A stretch of DNA of 64,000 nucleotides from Elymus sibiricus (taxonomy: Eukaryota > Streptophyta > Magnoliopsida > Poales > Poaceae), in the NCBI GenBank assembly GCA_039707655.1, contig CM077667.1, positions 542,542,222 to 542,606,221 on the forward strand. The letters are read 5' to 3'. The notes under the pieces were generated by a model, which saw only the letters and a list, made by a program, of their open reading frames with translations, did not search any database and had not been told where the DNA came from. The translations under genes were made by a program, and so were the position numbers. Shown one piece after another: positions 43,776 to 55,840 of this stretch. Numbering within the stretch: the first letter of the stretch is position 1; each line of letters opens with the position of its first letter.

Positions 43776-46373
43776 TCAATCTGCATACATAGGATTATCA
43801 ATAGGAAGCAATTTGAGAAACCTACAAGTGCTGAAATGGACATGATCAGAAAGAAGTTTTACATATTTACGAGGCCATGCAATAGATCGCCCGAGAGCAT
43901 TCGCCATGGTCCTCACATTCCCGTAAGGGCGTTGCAAGATAGCATCCTTTTTCATCACCATGTTAACTACAATTTCACAACATTGAGAACCACGCTCGGC
44001 ACCTGCCACGATCTTTGTCCTATCAATGGACGAATAGTGGCCTTCGCCACTGGTATGTTATAAGGGCGGGAGATAGAGTACAATATGACATCCTGTCCAA
44101 GCCAAATATAAGCCAAACTTCACAATATGTGTGTCAAATATAAAGCAATAAATTTTTAAGATCAAGAGTTTTTTTTACTTGGGGAGTCTTTTGGGTGACG
44201 GTTGTGTTCTGATGATCTAGTTGATTCATCTGTTGGACCAGCACTTGCTTCTTCTGTTGTGTGATTTCCGCTCGATTTTCTAGCACTGGTCTATTTGACA
44301 TCTATATCCAAAGAAATTTTTTTGGACAAAATTTATAAAGTCTAGTTGAGAATACTAAAATAATGCCATTTCATTTGAGCAATGCATACCACATAATCAT
44401 CCTCCTTTTCAGCAGCCATGTACCCAGTCTTGCTATTTTCGCCTTCATCATCGACATACTGCACCAAGACAATACGAGTTAGCAAAGGAAACACAACTAT
44501 ACCATTCATAAAGGTTTCAAATGGAGACAATGCCAAAAAAACACCTTGTTTTGTGCAGAATTAGAATCATAGTGTGGACTGAATTGCTCCTTTTCTTTAG
44601 CCTGAGAAGCTAACATCATCTTTTTCATCTCTAGGACTTCGTTCATAACGATGTCCATTTTTCGATCGGTGGATTCCACATGCTCCCTTAAAAGTGCAGC
44701 CTCTTCCATAGCTAGTCGACATTCTTCCTCGGCCATTTGGAGCTTTGTTGATTTCAATTTTCTAGTTCCAGGCATGCGTAGATCTGATGCACTTGGCCCC
44801 ATGCCTATATAGCGAACATACCCATTCCTCTCCTTTACAAATACATGTGAAAAAAGATCACCTTGCTCTATGGTTTTTTCTAACAATTCTGGTTGTTCAT
44901 TTGCTTTGTTCTCTAGCTCTTTCTACAAGGAGGAATCACAGAAATAAGCATCACTACAAATGGCTCTGCTACATGAAAGTACTTACTATTTACTACATAC
45001 AATTTTTTGTGCCGCTCCCGCGTTGGAAGGAACTCCTTTTTTACTTGTGTATGTTATAACAAATGCTTCATCTCTACGTGGGGGATATCCATTCTTCTTG
45101 TGCTACATTCAATTTATTATTCGATTGGCAAGTTTAGCACATATTTATATGGGTTAAAGAATTGTAGGAAACAGTAGCAAAAATATACCTCTTCTTCAAT
45201 AACACGTGCATGACTCTTGCTGCCAGTTGTATGAAACAAGGTCATCCCTTGGCGATTTAATTTCCCTATCTCACTACGTTGCTAAAGTACAAGAAACAAT
45301 GATCATGATCAACAGTTAGAGATTTTCAAAAAATGAACACTGAACAATGATCTTGCAGCATACCTTAGCTGCATTAGTCCTCCAATGGTCAATAAGCCAT
45401 TTCCAGTCATCTTCATGAACTCTATCATCACAATCAGCAAGGAGCTCCTCATCAGTCTTTTCTTCATGAAAATACAAAGCCTTCAGATCTGATTTGAAAT
45501 CTCTCCATTTCTTAGCAGCGCTTCCCATGACCCAGTCTTTAACTCTTTCATCCACCTCATAGTACAACTGGTTATCAAGTTACCAAAAATTCAACCATGA
45601 ATTAGAGGATGAAACATAAGTCCCTAAGAAATATTTGTATATGTGCATCACAGAAGTTACCTTGAAAGTATTCCACAATAAAATCTTTTGCTTTGGCTCA
45701 ACCAACCTCCAGTCAGGTTTGGCAAGTGATACTATCTCACTATTTTTAACTAGTGTGGCTATAAAATTTGCAAACTCGGTGGCATTGTCCCCGACAGGCT
45801 GTCCCTTCTCATTGATCTCTAGCCTAATTGGTGGCTGGTTCCCTCTAGAGCGTATATCGGCCTTTCTAGTATAGTTGCGTCCACGCTTCTTCTGTTGTTG
45901 TCCACCATCTATATGAACATAGAAAAGAATTAGTTAGATCTCAGCAATGAAAAAGGTTAAATGCCTAAATAGAACTACCTACCATGTTGTGTCGCTGCAT
46001 TAACATCATCTTCATTCTCTTCTAATGCAGCATCTCGCATGTCTTCATCATCGTGCCTAGAATCAGCTCTAGCGGTGTCAGATCTTAGTATGCGTCTAGG
46101 CATTTCAAGAGCTGGTGACTAGATGTGCGTTGCCTTTTCTGCAGATAAGCACAACATGTTGTTAAATAGCTAGCATACACCTGCACAGTTGAATCAACAC
46201 ACAAGCAAGTCCTGAAAGGCTACCATCAACTTTGTCTTGTTGGTTTGTTCATGCAAAGACTTCTCAGCAAGTCTTGGAATTAATTCATGCAACTTCTCTG
46301 TGTTAACCCTTAGAGTCTCTGCCCGCACTTCTTCATATGAAGTAGTATTTGCCCTTTCTCCTCCGTTTGCCAT
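43776..46373 (-). pseudogene. TNPA-like (Transposase_24, Ptta/En/Spm) gene, multi-exon, damaged
   Basis: The start is MANGGERANTTSYEEVRAET at 46373. Exons run minus-strand with GT/AG junctions. Key text is DWRLVEPKQKILLWNTF (ending about 45663), then LYYEVDERVKDWVMGSAAKKW (about 45567), the Transposase_24 signature. A coiled-coil exon follows (about 44900-44550, LQMAEEECRLAMEEAALLRE). The last domain includes SQCCEIVVNMVMKKDAILQRP and is similar to the C-terminal domain usually found in these proteins. Such proteins bind subterminal repeats and assist TNP2. A missing base near 44030 breaks the last domain, and the second exon (about 46120-46010) carries a stop in the expected frame. Exon edges are by eye. 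Confidence 0.85.
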
Positions 46374-46576
46374 TCTTTTTCCTAAAAAAAATAAAATCTC
46401 AGAATTAGAGAAATGTTTAATACAATCTGAAATATAAAAAGAAAGATGTAGTCTTACAAGAATGGTTAAAAAGGGTGTCTTATGAACAATCTGAACTAGA
46501 GGGACATGAATATTAATTAGAAGAGCATTTTGCAAAAATATTAAAAGCTAAAAACTACATACTTATCCTTCTTGAC

Positions 46577-49500
46577 CTATCGAACACCTGTTCCATCTAT
46601 ATCTTCTCTGATACGAGGTGCACTTTTAAGATCAACCCGGAGATCTACATTAGCATCTAAATCAGGGAACAGAACCACGCGTTCATCAACTTTCTCGAAG
46701 TTCTCATTTCCTTTTCCAAAAATATCATAAAGGATCCCCGGCTTGGACTGAACAACGCTATACCAATCTTTGTCAGTGGTATGTTCGACATAATACACCT
46801 GAGTTGCTTGCGAAGCCAAAATGAATGGCTCATCTGACAACTTCTCACCAGAGTTAAATAAATGCTTAGACTTCACATTTGTGATGCCAAACTTATCAAC
46901 TTTTACCCACTTGTCTGGTACACGGTTGTCAAACCAATCACATTTAGAGAGCACAATATTTCCTTTGTGTTGATAGTTTAATTCCAGAATTTCCGTTATC
47001 ACACCACAATACATTTTACTTCCCTCTATAAGATTTTCAGCATTTGCAGATGTTTGTGCAACTAGAGCAACTGCACTACTTTGGGTGCGCCTACCATCAT
47101 CGTAGGACCTTGTGTGGAAATTTACCCCATTTATAGTATGGCTGCTATACGTTTTTGCAGCAATGAAGGGTCCAGATGCTAAAGCTTGGATCTCTTCAGA
47201 CACTTCTCCACCATTCTCTACTAGCTCTGCCACATGTAATCTAAACCACTCATGGAATTTTTCATGCTGGATGCGACTAATATTTCGATGACCAGTTGCT
47301 GACAAAAACTCAGCATGCTTTCTGCAATAGTTAAATCAAATTTGAGTAACGTAGGGGGGAAAATCACTCTATGGAAACAAATGTTTGACATATGACATAA
47401 CTGACCTCAAGTATAGTTCAATATGATCATAATTAAATAAGACATATCTATGTGCTTGAAGCCATGTTTTATTGTCTAAAGTCACATCACGTTTTCCAGC
47501 CAAAGGCCGACCCTTGTTGTCAAAGAAGGGCATAGTACTAGGAGTGCTGCTAGGACCAGCAAGCTCATTTGCATTAAGTCGACTAAATCTAGTCTCACAG
47601 TCTTGTAAATAACGAGAACAAAAAAGTGAGACACTCATCAAACAGATAACTCTCCGCAATTGACCCCTCTGGATGACTCTTGGTGCGAACATATCCTTTT
47701 AACCTCATCCAAAACCTATACATGATTGAAATAGCACATATGAGCATAGAAAATTAAAAAGATTCTTTTATGATACTAACAAATAGGTGCAGAATTTCAC
47801 CTTTCAACTGGAAACATGTTGATGTATTTTACTGGCCCCCAAAGCCTCACTTGTGATGGAAGATGGACCATTAAGTGGACCATAAGATCAAAAAAGGATG
47901 GAGGGAAAATAGTCTCGAGAATGCTTAATGTCTCAGCAATTTCTTCCTCTAGCTTCTCCATATCACTTACACAAATAACGGGTGCATAAATTTTCTTGAA
48001 GAATCTGCTCACACGTGTCAATGCAATGCCAACGTGCTCGGGCAATGTTCCTCTAACAGCCAATGGAAGTAAATTTTGCAAGAGAACGTGATTGTCATGA
48101 CTCTTCAATCCAGTAATTTTTTTCTCATTAACTTGGACGTGGTAATACAAATCAGAAGCATAGCCATACGGAAACTTGACCTTCTTAAAAACTCCACAAA
48201 ATAGCTTTTTCTGCTCGGAGGTCATTAAGTAAAGTGCTGGAGGTACATAATATGAATCTTCTCCTAAGTCAGTACGATGAAGATCAGCTCGTATACCTAG
48301 ATCTCTTAGATCAAGACGACAATTCAAATTATCTTTAGACTTTCCGTCGAAGCCCAAAAGTGTGTTAATTATGTTTTCACAAACATTCTTCTCAATGTGC
48401 ATCGCATCTAAATTATAAGGCCGCAGCAAGTCTTTCCAATATGGTAAATTAAAGAATATGGATTTTCTTTTCCAAATTACTGGTTCACCATCATTATGCT
48501 TCCTTTTCTTTGTCTTTCCTGAGGGGTTCTTTCCAAAAACAGTATGCATATTTTCTGTTAGCGCCAAAACTTCTTCTCCAGTAAGTGGTATAGCTAGGTG
48601 CCTCTCGAAGCTCCGTACCATCAAAAGATTCTTCGTCAAACCTATACTCATGGTTTGTATCTAAGAATCTTCTATGACCCATATAGCAATTCTTCATGCC
48701 CTTTGCCAGCCGAAGAGAGCAAGTGTGCAAGTGGCAATCTGGACAACCATATCCCCCAGAGGTGACACATCCACATAGGTGACCTAAACCAGGGAGATCA
48801 GAAATGGTGTATAATATGGCAGCATGCAAGTCAAAGTGCTCTCCTGTAGAAGCATCAAAAGTTCTAACGCCCTTTTCAAACATTTCGACCATATCATCGA
48901 TAAGTGGTTCAAGATAGACATCCATGTCTTCCCCAGGTGACTTTGGGCCAGGAATTAATAAGGAAAGGATGAAATTTGGTTGCTTCATGCATAACCAAGG
49001 AGGCAAATTCAAGGGGACCAACATGACAGGCCAGATGCTATAGCTACTACAGTACATAGATCGATAGGGATTAAATCCATCTGCAGTTATAGCTAGCCTA
49101 ATGTTGCGACTATCTTCAGCAAATTTTGGATGTGTCGCGTCAAAATGTTTCCATGCAGGAGAATCTGCCGGATGCCTTACCAATCCATCTCTTATGCATC
49201 CATCATCATGCCATCTTGCATCTGTTGCACTCTTCTTTTATATGAACAGCCGCTGAAGCCTCTTCTTTATTGGAAAATAACGAAGAACCTTTCTTGGTAC
49301 TTGGTGTACACGTTTACCATCAAGGCTCTTCTTTTCAGATTTCCACCGAGATGTTTTGCATATAGGGCACTGGTCTGCATTTGCATATTGCTTTCGAAAT
49401 AATATGCAATCATTCTCACATGCATGTATATTAACATAACCTAGTCCAAGGCATTTTATCATCTTCTTTGCTTCATGAAAGTTCTTAGGAAGTGGCGAGT

Positions 49501-50169
49501 CCCCTGGAAAGGCCTTATTAAGCAGCTCTAGCAATATGTTAAAACTCTTATCACTCCAACCCCCAAGAAATTTGGTGTGGAGTAATCTAACTACAAAGTG
49601 TAGCTTTGAGAAGCTTGTGCACCCAGGATAAAGTTGTTGCCCTGCATCATCTAATAATTAGTGAAAGGCCTCTATATTTGGATCACTTCCATCCTCCCAT
49701 AGGTCCCCATCATTCCCACCACCGTCCCCAACTTCACCAAATTCATGCCCTATATCTTCGAGCATTTCAGGTATCTCATCAAGTACCTGAAATATGTCCT
49801 CATCTTCAACCTCATCATTTTGAAACTCGTCGGGCCCGCACCGTTGTGGAAGGCATAACGGTCCCTCCCCATGATACAACCATTTTTTATACCCTTCCAA
49901 GAACCCATCGCATACTAAGTGCTCAAAGACAACACTAGATTCCTTCCATGCACAATTCACACATATTTTACAAGGACATAGTAGCTTGCTCCCTCTAGCA
50001 GAATTGGCAAATGCAAATTGTATAAATTGTTTGACCCCTTCAATATACGTTTTTGTGTGCCTACAATTATTGATTCATCAATAGATAACCCTTCGATAAT
50101 ATTATATAAAGTGAAAAATGCATGCATCTTAATGTTGTACCTAGCATGATCCATCCAACTCTTGTCCAT
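46577..50169 (-). pseudogene. TNP2-like CACTA transposase, introns preserved, frames broken
   Basis: Exon 1 is 50141-50169 (MDKSWMDHA...) and is joined across an 80-bp GT/AG intron (50061-50140) to YIEGVKQFIQFAFANSARGS, then CPCKICVN (Transpos_assoc type). The core has DQCPICKTSRWK, WPVMLVPLNLPPWLCMK, IPGPKSPGEDMDVYLEPL, SGGYGCPDCH and YMGHRRFLDTNH. DUF4218-like text (LKSHDNHVLLQNLLPLAVRG, IFPPSFFDLMVHLMVHL) follows. Introns 47716-47800 and 47322-47405 then lead to DUF4216-like text (VITEILELNY). In-frame stops lie at 49658-49660 and 49238-49240, and a frameshift lies near 48600. It cuts CACTA ends when intact. Confidence 0.92.
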
Positions 50170-51469
50170 CGTGATTTGCTTCTACTAAATTTCAACCCTT
50201 GCCTAAATATAGCAAGCCAACACAAATCAATCATTACAAACCAGACAACATTCGAGATATTCAAAATATAGTCAAACATCACCATGCAATGATAGAAACA
50301 AATTACGAGGTATTCAAACTAAAATCAGAAGGTACCACACAATGATATAAAAAAATCAAGTCTTATGATCGAGAATCTCACCAAAAGCTGCAAGTGGCAC
50401 TTGTTCAGTTATTGATGGCTGCAGCTTGATACCTTCTTCACTTCCCAACCTAGATCTTAAACTTGTCCTTAAAGTTCAGTTTAGGCTGGTTCCTGGAACG
50501 CATCAGAATATAATTAGCCTAGCTGAAGAACAATAACCAATTAGCATGCAGTTATGATCTTATATTTAGCCTATCAAAAAGTACCACAAACTTGTGCAGT
50601 GCATCATCCAGATCATTAATGAAACTAAATCAAAAGTACCAAGTCATATACTCTAAATAGCACCTGATAGGCATAAATTAGGAATCATGTTCTGACAGTT
50701 CAAGTTACAAGAATCTTCTATTAGACTCATAGCTCATAGCCAAATTTACTACCTCAGCACAACAAGAAAAACTTTGCATGTTCTAAATGCAGACCTGTAA
50801 CAACAGAGAACAGAGTTCAATGCAGCCTCTATCTGCAACTCTCAGGCTGTTGTTGCTGCTGCTTCAGTTGACTAGTAGGTGGCAGAGGAGGCGAACAAGG
50901 GGCGAGGATGGCGAAGGGTATGGGGAGGCGTCGTTCTTGGGGAATATAGCACCAATAGATGGCCTTGTTAGTGATGAGCTCCTTTGCATATCTGCAAACA
51001 TTTATAGATTAAGAAACAACAAAGGATTATAAACAGCATGTATGCCACTTAGATACGGATCATTTTTCATGAAGTGATGAAGCTACCGAATAGCATGTTT
51101 ATGCTATGAAAAAACTGTCATTTATCAGTTTACCAAACATAATGACTATGCTATGAGAAAAATGCCAATAACACTAGAAAAGAAATCCATACTTGCAATC
51201 CAACCATATTTCACAACATATAAAATTATGTTGAAGACACAAACCTGCATGTTTTAATCCTTTCACAGCATCAAACTTTTTGTATGTTTATCCCACAAAG
51301 TTGAGATCTTTTGAATTCAGCTTCGCCTCTACAGGAGGGGTGATGGAGGGGATGGGGCTACGGCGCTAGATTGCGTGATGCTGGTGCGGCGGGCTGGATT
51401 GGGGGATGCTCCTGCGGCGTGGATGAATTAAGGGGATGTGGTCGGCGGTGCAGGATGGATGCAGAGGCG
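50170..51469 (-). other. 5' region of CACTA element 2
   Basis: Sequence between the TNP2-like start and the minisatellite. Transcript leader and introns are expected here, but no exon could be defined and no clear TATA box was found. Confidence 0.4.
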
Positions 51470-51800
51470 GTGGCGCTGGGTGGATGCAGGGGATGGGGGC
51501 GGCGGCGGTGGGTCAATGCAGGGGCGGCAGCGGTCGGTCGATGCAGGGGATGGGGGAGGCGACGGTGAGGCGATGCAGGGGCGGCGGCGGTCGGTCGATG
51601 CAGGGGATGGGGGAGGCGACGGTGAGGTGATGCAGGGTCGGCGGCGGTGGGTCGATGCAGGGGATGGGGCGGCGGCGGTGGGTCGATGCAGGGGACGGGG
51701 GCGGCGGCGGTGGGTCGATGTAGGTGTGGCGGCGATGGGTTGATGTAGGTGCGGCGGCGATGGGTTGATGCAGGTGCGGCGGCGGTGCGGCGATGCTAGG
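51470..51800 (+). repeat. GC-rich minisatellite (GGTGGGTCGATGCAGGGG units)
   Basis: About ten copies of a 25-60-bp unit built from TCGATGCAGGGG, ATGGGGG and CGGCGGCGGTGGG. It lies in the leader side of CACTA element 2. Long open frames across it on both strands are products of the repeat and not counted as genes. Confidence 0.9.
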
Positions 51801-51959
51801 GTTGGCGGCGACGGCGAGATGCAGCGCGCGGCGGCAGAAGGAGTGGGAGAGCTAGCTGCGAGATGTGTGTGTGCACTGTGTGTGGAAAAGGGGAAAGAGA
51901 AGGGGCCGGGAAAAGGCCGCACAGTGGGCTTCCAGTGTCTTCTAATTTTTCGTTCTCCA

Positions 51960-52229
51960 GTGACTGCCTCGCGCGCTTTTGGGGCCTCGATTCGTTTCGC
52001 GCCAACTGGTTAAGGGTAGAGCGTTCGCCCTCAAAAGGAATTTGGGGCAATTGGACCGACCCAAAAGATGCCGGCAGATGGCCTGCCCACCTAGCCCTCG
52101 CATTCCCGGCAGATAAATTGACCTATTTAGTATTTCCCGGCCCACAAAGCTTTCCAGGCAGTTAATCGCCCCCAATTCTTGCTTATTCCCGGCAGTTAAT
52201 TGCCATTAATTTTTTGTCATGGTGTAGTG
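51960..52229. repeat. CACTA element 2 end and subterminal repeats
   Basis: CCGGCAG or CCAGGCAG words followed by AT-rich letters recur at about 52068, 52108, 52154 and 52187, up to the GTGTAGTG end at 52222-52229. Flanking triplet is AAG (52230-52232). Confidence 0.75.
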
Positions 52230-52860
52230 AAGCAATGGAACCAGTCAAAGGGGGGTTGCAATCATCTCCCCTCTCTCTCATTCGAGTCGGGCAAACTTTG
52301 TTGTACAAGACGGTCGGGCAGTGGTCGTGTTAAGGCCTCATATGACCAGCGCACCAAAACCGCAATAGTCACCGATGAAAAGAAGTATAGATCGGAAGGA
52401 TCCAACCTATAGACACATGAACACAAACGAACAAATACTAGATCCATGTAGATCCACCAAAGACAAGCACTGACTAAGTCCTGGGAGATCCGTAAAAGAC
52501 AAACAACCACATGCGTTCAAACGTCTATAGACAAGCTGCCAGGACTAGCTAGAGCTACGCGAGCATACCTTATCCCATCTTCAGTGAGCCACCGTCCTGT
52601 CTCCTTCCTGACAAGGACACAAACCCTAATCGGGCACAAGAGCACCTAAAAAATAAAGTAGGGCCCACCTTCCGTAAGGGTCGAGATCCACCGTACTCTC
52701 ATGGCCCTAAGGATGTAGGAGACAAGGTAGATGGACTACGGCGCCAACAAGATGCAAAACGTCTAATCGCTTGGAGCCTGGACGTGTAACGTGTTGCCTA
52801 TGTTTATGTCGGCTTTTGGCCGACGTACATGCAAGTTCTCCAGGAATCAATCAAAGGTCC
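52230..52860. other. Unclassified sequence, retroposon-like vocabulary
   Basis: No long frame. Phrases such as GATCCATGTAGATCCACC and CACCTTCCGTAAGGGTCGAG recall repetitive Triticeae sequence, but I cannot assign a family or ends. Confidence 0.3.
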
Positions 52861-53002
52861 TCAAGCCTGTACACTTGTGTCCGCTAAGCGGCTGGTGACA
52901 TGAGAAGCGAGGGATTGGCTTACCAACGCGATGTGCAAGGTGATCGCCGGGAGGAAGACGCCCATCGAATAGAAATTTCATGGATTGACTAAAATACCTT
53001 GC

Positions 53003-53054
<52 letters not shown>

Positions 53055-53094
53055 GGGAGAGAGAGGGGGAGGGAGAGGGGGAGGGAGAGAGAGA
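53003..53094 (+). repeat. (GA)n microsatellite
   Basis: GAGAGA run shading into GGGAGAGAGAGGGGGAGG, all purine on the plus strand. It creates false serine/leucine-rich frames on the minus strand. Confidence 0.95.
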
Positions 53095-53846
53095 TTCCTT
53101 TTTTGGCACATAAAAGAAAAATACAACCCACATGCACATCCTTGATATTTTTTGGTACTTGGCAAAAAAAAAAGAATCAAGAAGAGTTTTTCTTTTTGCG
53201 GGGGAGAATCAAGAAGAGTTAAGTGATCAACCAAAATATTATTTAGCAGCAACAATGTAAAGGTCTCAATATTATCCGCCATGAGTCAGCAGAATATAGA
53301 AATTTAATTCCGCCAAATCCATAAGGCTGCTTTCGCTGGTGGGTGGAAGCCTATACGGTTCTTCTCGGCGTCTTTGTTGTGCATACCTTCGTTATCGGTG
53401 TCGTCAGGCTCGCTGGGGATAAAATTGTATGTTCACTTCATTACTCCATTTTTTTTTGTCGAAACACTACATTGCCCCATTGTAGTTGATATTCTCGAGC
53501 ACCTTGTTATTTACTCCATTACATGGCTTAGTTGCTGACATGCATTTGCACATCTCATTTCTTGATCGACAAAAGCCTTTTATTGGTACTAGAGGTATTA
53601 TCATGGGAGATCAACATGCCAGGTGCCAGATATCTAACCTCACCGCAGCTATGGGGAGACTGTCTGTGGTGGGCTGGTGGCACTGCAACTGTATTTCTCG
53701 CTGACCACCTTGTCATATTCTACCCGTACGCTGTAAAACATGCTAATAGGTAGCCAGTTGCAGCAGTTCCTTGTCACTGGCCTCATCGTCTTCTTCATCG
53801 TCGTCGTTAACATCATGTGTGCCTGCTCTTTGTACCAGCGTCACAA
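53095..53846. other. Left flank of CACTA element 4, possible host remnant
   Basis: Scattered hydrophobic translations (for example from 53325, WWVEAYTVLLGVFVVHTFVI; and near 53770, VTGLIVFFIVVVNIMCACSL) hint at a decayed membrane-protein gene split by the CACTA insertion at 53847. Frames do not join, and no family is recognised. Chance cannot be excluded. Confidence 0.25.
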
Positions 53847-54530
53847 CGCTACTGCAATTCACTTGTTTGCCGAGTGCTCAAAAAACTCGGGAAAGGCCCA
53901 AAAACACTCGGTAATGGTTTTGCCGAGTGTACTCGGCTTAAACCCTTCCAGCAAACCGATTTTTGCCGAGTTCCTTTCATCGGGCGCTCGACAAAGTCTT
54001 CACCGAGTATCAAACCTGGTTCACGGCAAAAAAAAAAAAAAAGCGACGGGACAGAACGGAACGAACGGGCGCTGTGTTTGCCGAGTTTTCAGGCGTCTGC
54101 ACTCGGTCACGCTTGGGGAGAAAAAAAGATGCCTCGCCGGCCAGCATGAGCGCGTCGCCGGCGTCATTGGGCACAAAATAGGCGGCGTCATCAATGGCGA
54201 CAGTGATTCAAGCCGGCGATCATGTCCCAGCCGCATCACGCCTCGCCGGCGCGCGCGAGGGAGGTCGTCGGCCGGTGGCCTGCAAGACGGCAGATGGCGG
54301 TGCTAGGCTGCCGAGGCGTGAGGTGCATGCGTGAAGAGAGGAGACAGAGGTGCGATGAGGTGTGTGCGGCTGAAATTGAGAGGAGATAAGGTGAGTGCGT
54401 GCGTGCAGAGAGAGAGGAGATTGGCCAATCCCATGACGCCATGTCACCGATCCGCGTGCTTTATGCTCATTGGTGGATTGTGTGCTTCTTTGCTACGTTT
54501 TTGAATATAGTTTAAATACTAGCACACATG

Positions 54531-54548
54531 CCCGTGCGTTGCAACGGG
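54531..54548 (-). other. Helitron 3' terminal hairpin
   Basis: CCCGT...ACGGG stem with GC pairs next to the loop, 8 bases from the CTAG terminus. In Helitrons this acts as the replication or transposition stop signal. Confidence 0.85.
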
Positions 54549-55460
54549 AGAAAAGAAACCTCACATACCTTTATCCATTGAGCATGGCTAAAGACCTCAT
54601 CCTCATGCCCCTAACATAATAAACATGACTAATACCTCGTCCTGAGGTCCACGTCCTCCATTTCAATATGACCCATGTTTCCGCTTGTCCTCTTTGCAGT
54701 CGTCGTCTCCGGTGGTCGCAGTACCATCTGTCACTAACCAAGATTAGCCAGGTCCTTGAGCTTCCTTCAGGTCCGACGAGATCAACAGCGACAAGAGTAT
54801 TGAACAAAGATTTTTTTTGATCATACGACAAATATAATAGGAAAAAGCATTGCACATAATATACCATGTTATCATATTAATTGTGTAGTTTGTGTTAGAT
54901 AGGCCATAAAATCTAAGTTGAACTCCTCATGCATTATGACGGGTGTCACTGGGCTAAGCTAGCTTGGTCATACGTGAGGGCGCGACGGAGAAAAAGATTT
55001 CTTCCATACCCCTAGTTTAATAAATTAAACTAAAACAATGTATCTGTGGGTGTATTTAAAAAATTCACCTTGTTTTATTAGTAGGTATAGTTCAAAAAAA
55101 ATGTTAGCCACAGTACCTCCTAGTTTTCAAAAAAAAAAATGTTTCAAAAAAATATTTTCCTTTTCAAATTCGAAATTAATTTTTTTTGTGTTTTGAAAAA
55201 TATTTGCAAATTCAAAAACCACATTAGGTATTGTACCTCCTAGTTTTCAAAAAATGTTCGTGTTTAAACAACAATTAGGTTAAAAAAGTTCTTTGTTAAA
55301 GTGTTCGAATTTATTTATTTTTTCACAAATTTTCAAAATATTTGCGAATTGAAATATATTCACTTTTCTGAAAAATATATTTTTTCTTTTGCTGTTGGCA
55401 TCTGACGCGGTTGCTAGTATAATTAAAAACGTCGCGCTGTAGAGTAAACAAAATCTGATG

Positions 55461-55520
55461 TTTAGTGCAATGGTTAGAACTCTGAGCGCTACAACCTGAG
55501 AGTATAGGTTTGAGTCCTTG
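55461..55520 (+). repeat. tRNA-like (Pol III box A/B) remnant inside Helitron
   Basis: TTTAGTGCAATGGTTAGAAC resembles a box A region, and GGTTTGAGTCCT, about 40 bases later, resembles box B (GGTTCGANTCC). The cloverleaf is not complete by eye. It may be a captured tRNA or SINE head. Confidence 0.4.
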
Positions 55521-55840
55521 CGGCGCGTTATTATTTTATCATTGGACGTTTTTCCCTGGCGAGGGAGCTGTTGGTACACAGCCGGCCCATCGCGGCTCCG
55601 CATCGTGATTTTTTTTTTTTTGCAGAAGACGGATCGGTACGAACGAGAAAACGTACGACGGACGAAAAATTGTCTGGGTCGCACCATAATATAAACGAAA
55701 AAAGTTGGAGAAACAATCCTCCGTTTAATATTAGGTAGAGATAGCAAACGGACACCGGAAAATATCAGATTTTGCCAAAAAAATTCAAGCCCAACGGATG
55801 TGTATAGTTAATGTATAGAAAATTGCAAAAGACACCCTTT

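Larger units (their letters stand above)
43776..52229 (-). mobile_element. CACTA (En/Spm) element 2, left end not found
   Basis: The right end is at 52229, where the complement strand begins CACTACACCATGACAAAAAA. Subterminal CCGGCAG words (about 52068-52200) follow, then a GC-rich minisatellite, a TNP2-like gene and a TNPA-like gene, all on the minus strand. This is the classic autonomous CACTA layout of two transposase genes. Both are damaged. The left terminal inverted repeat could not be found within 37-44 kb, so the left boundary given is only that of the last recognised exon. Confidence 0.88.
54519..55741 (-). mobile_element. Helitron (1223 bp), non-autonomous
   Basis: On the minus strand it begins TCTCTACCTAATATTAAACG, preceded by A. 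It ends with the hairpin CCCGTTGCAACGCACGGG, an 8-base spacer and CTAG, followed by T. This is the Helitron rule: 5' TC, 3' hairpin plus CTRR, insertion between A and T. Both end sequences match what I know of grass Helitrons. No Rep/helicase gene is inside, so it is non-autonomous. It lies within CACTA element 4 and is the younger of the two. Confidence 0.9.

Noticed and set aside
44952..44957. CACTAC word considered as the left end of CACTA element 2
   Set aside because: It lies inside the TNPA-like gene and the following bases do not match the right terminal repeat.
51371..51922. Open frames over the CACTA 2 minisatellite
   Set aside because: They are translations of the tandem repeat in several frames at once.
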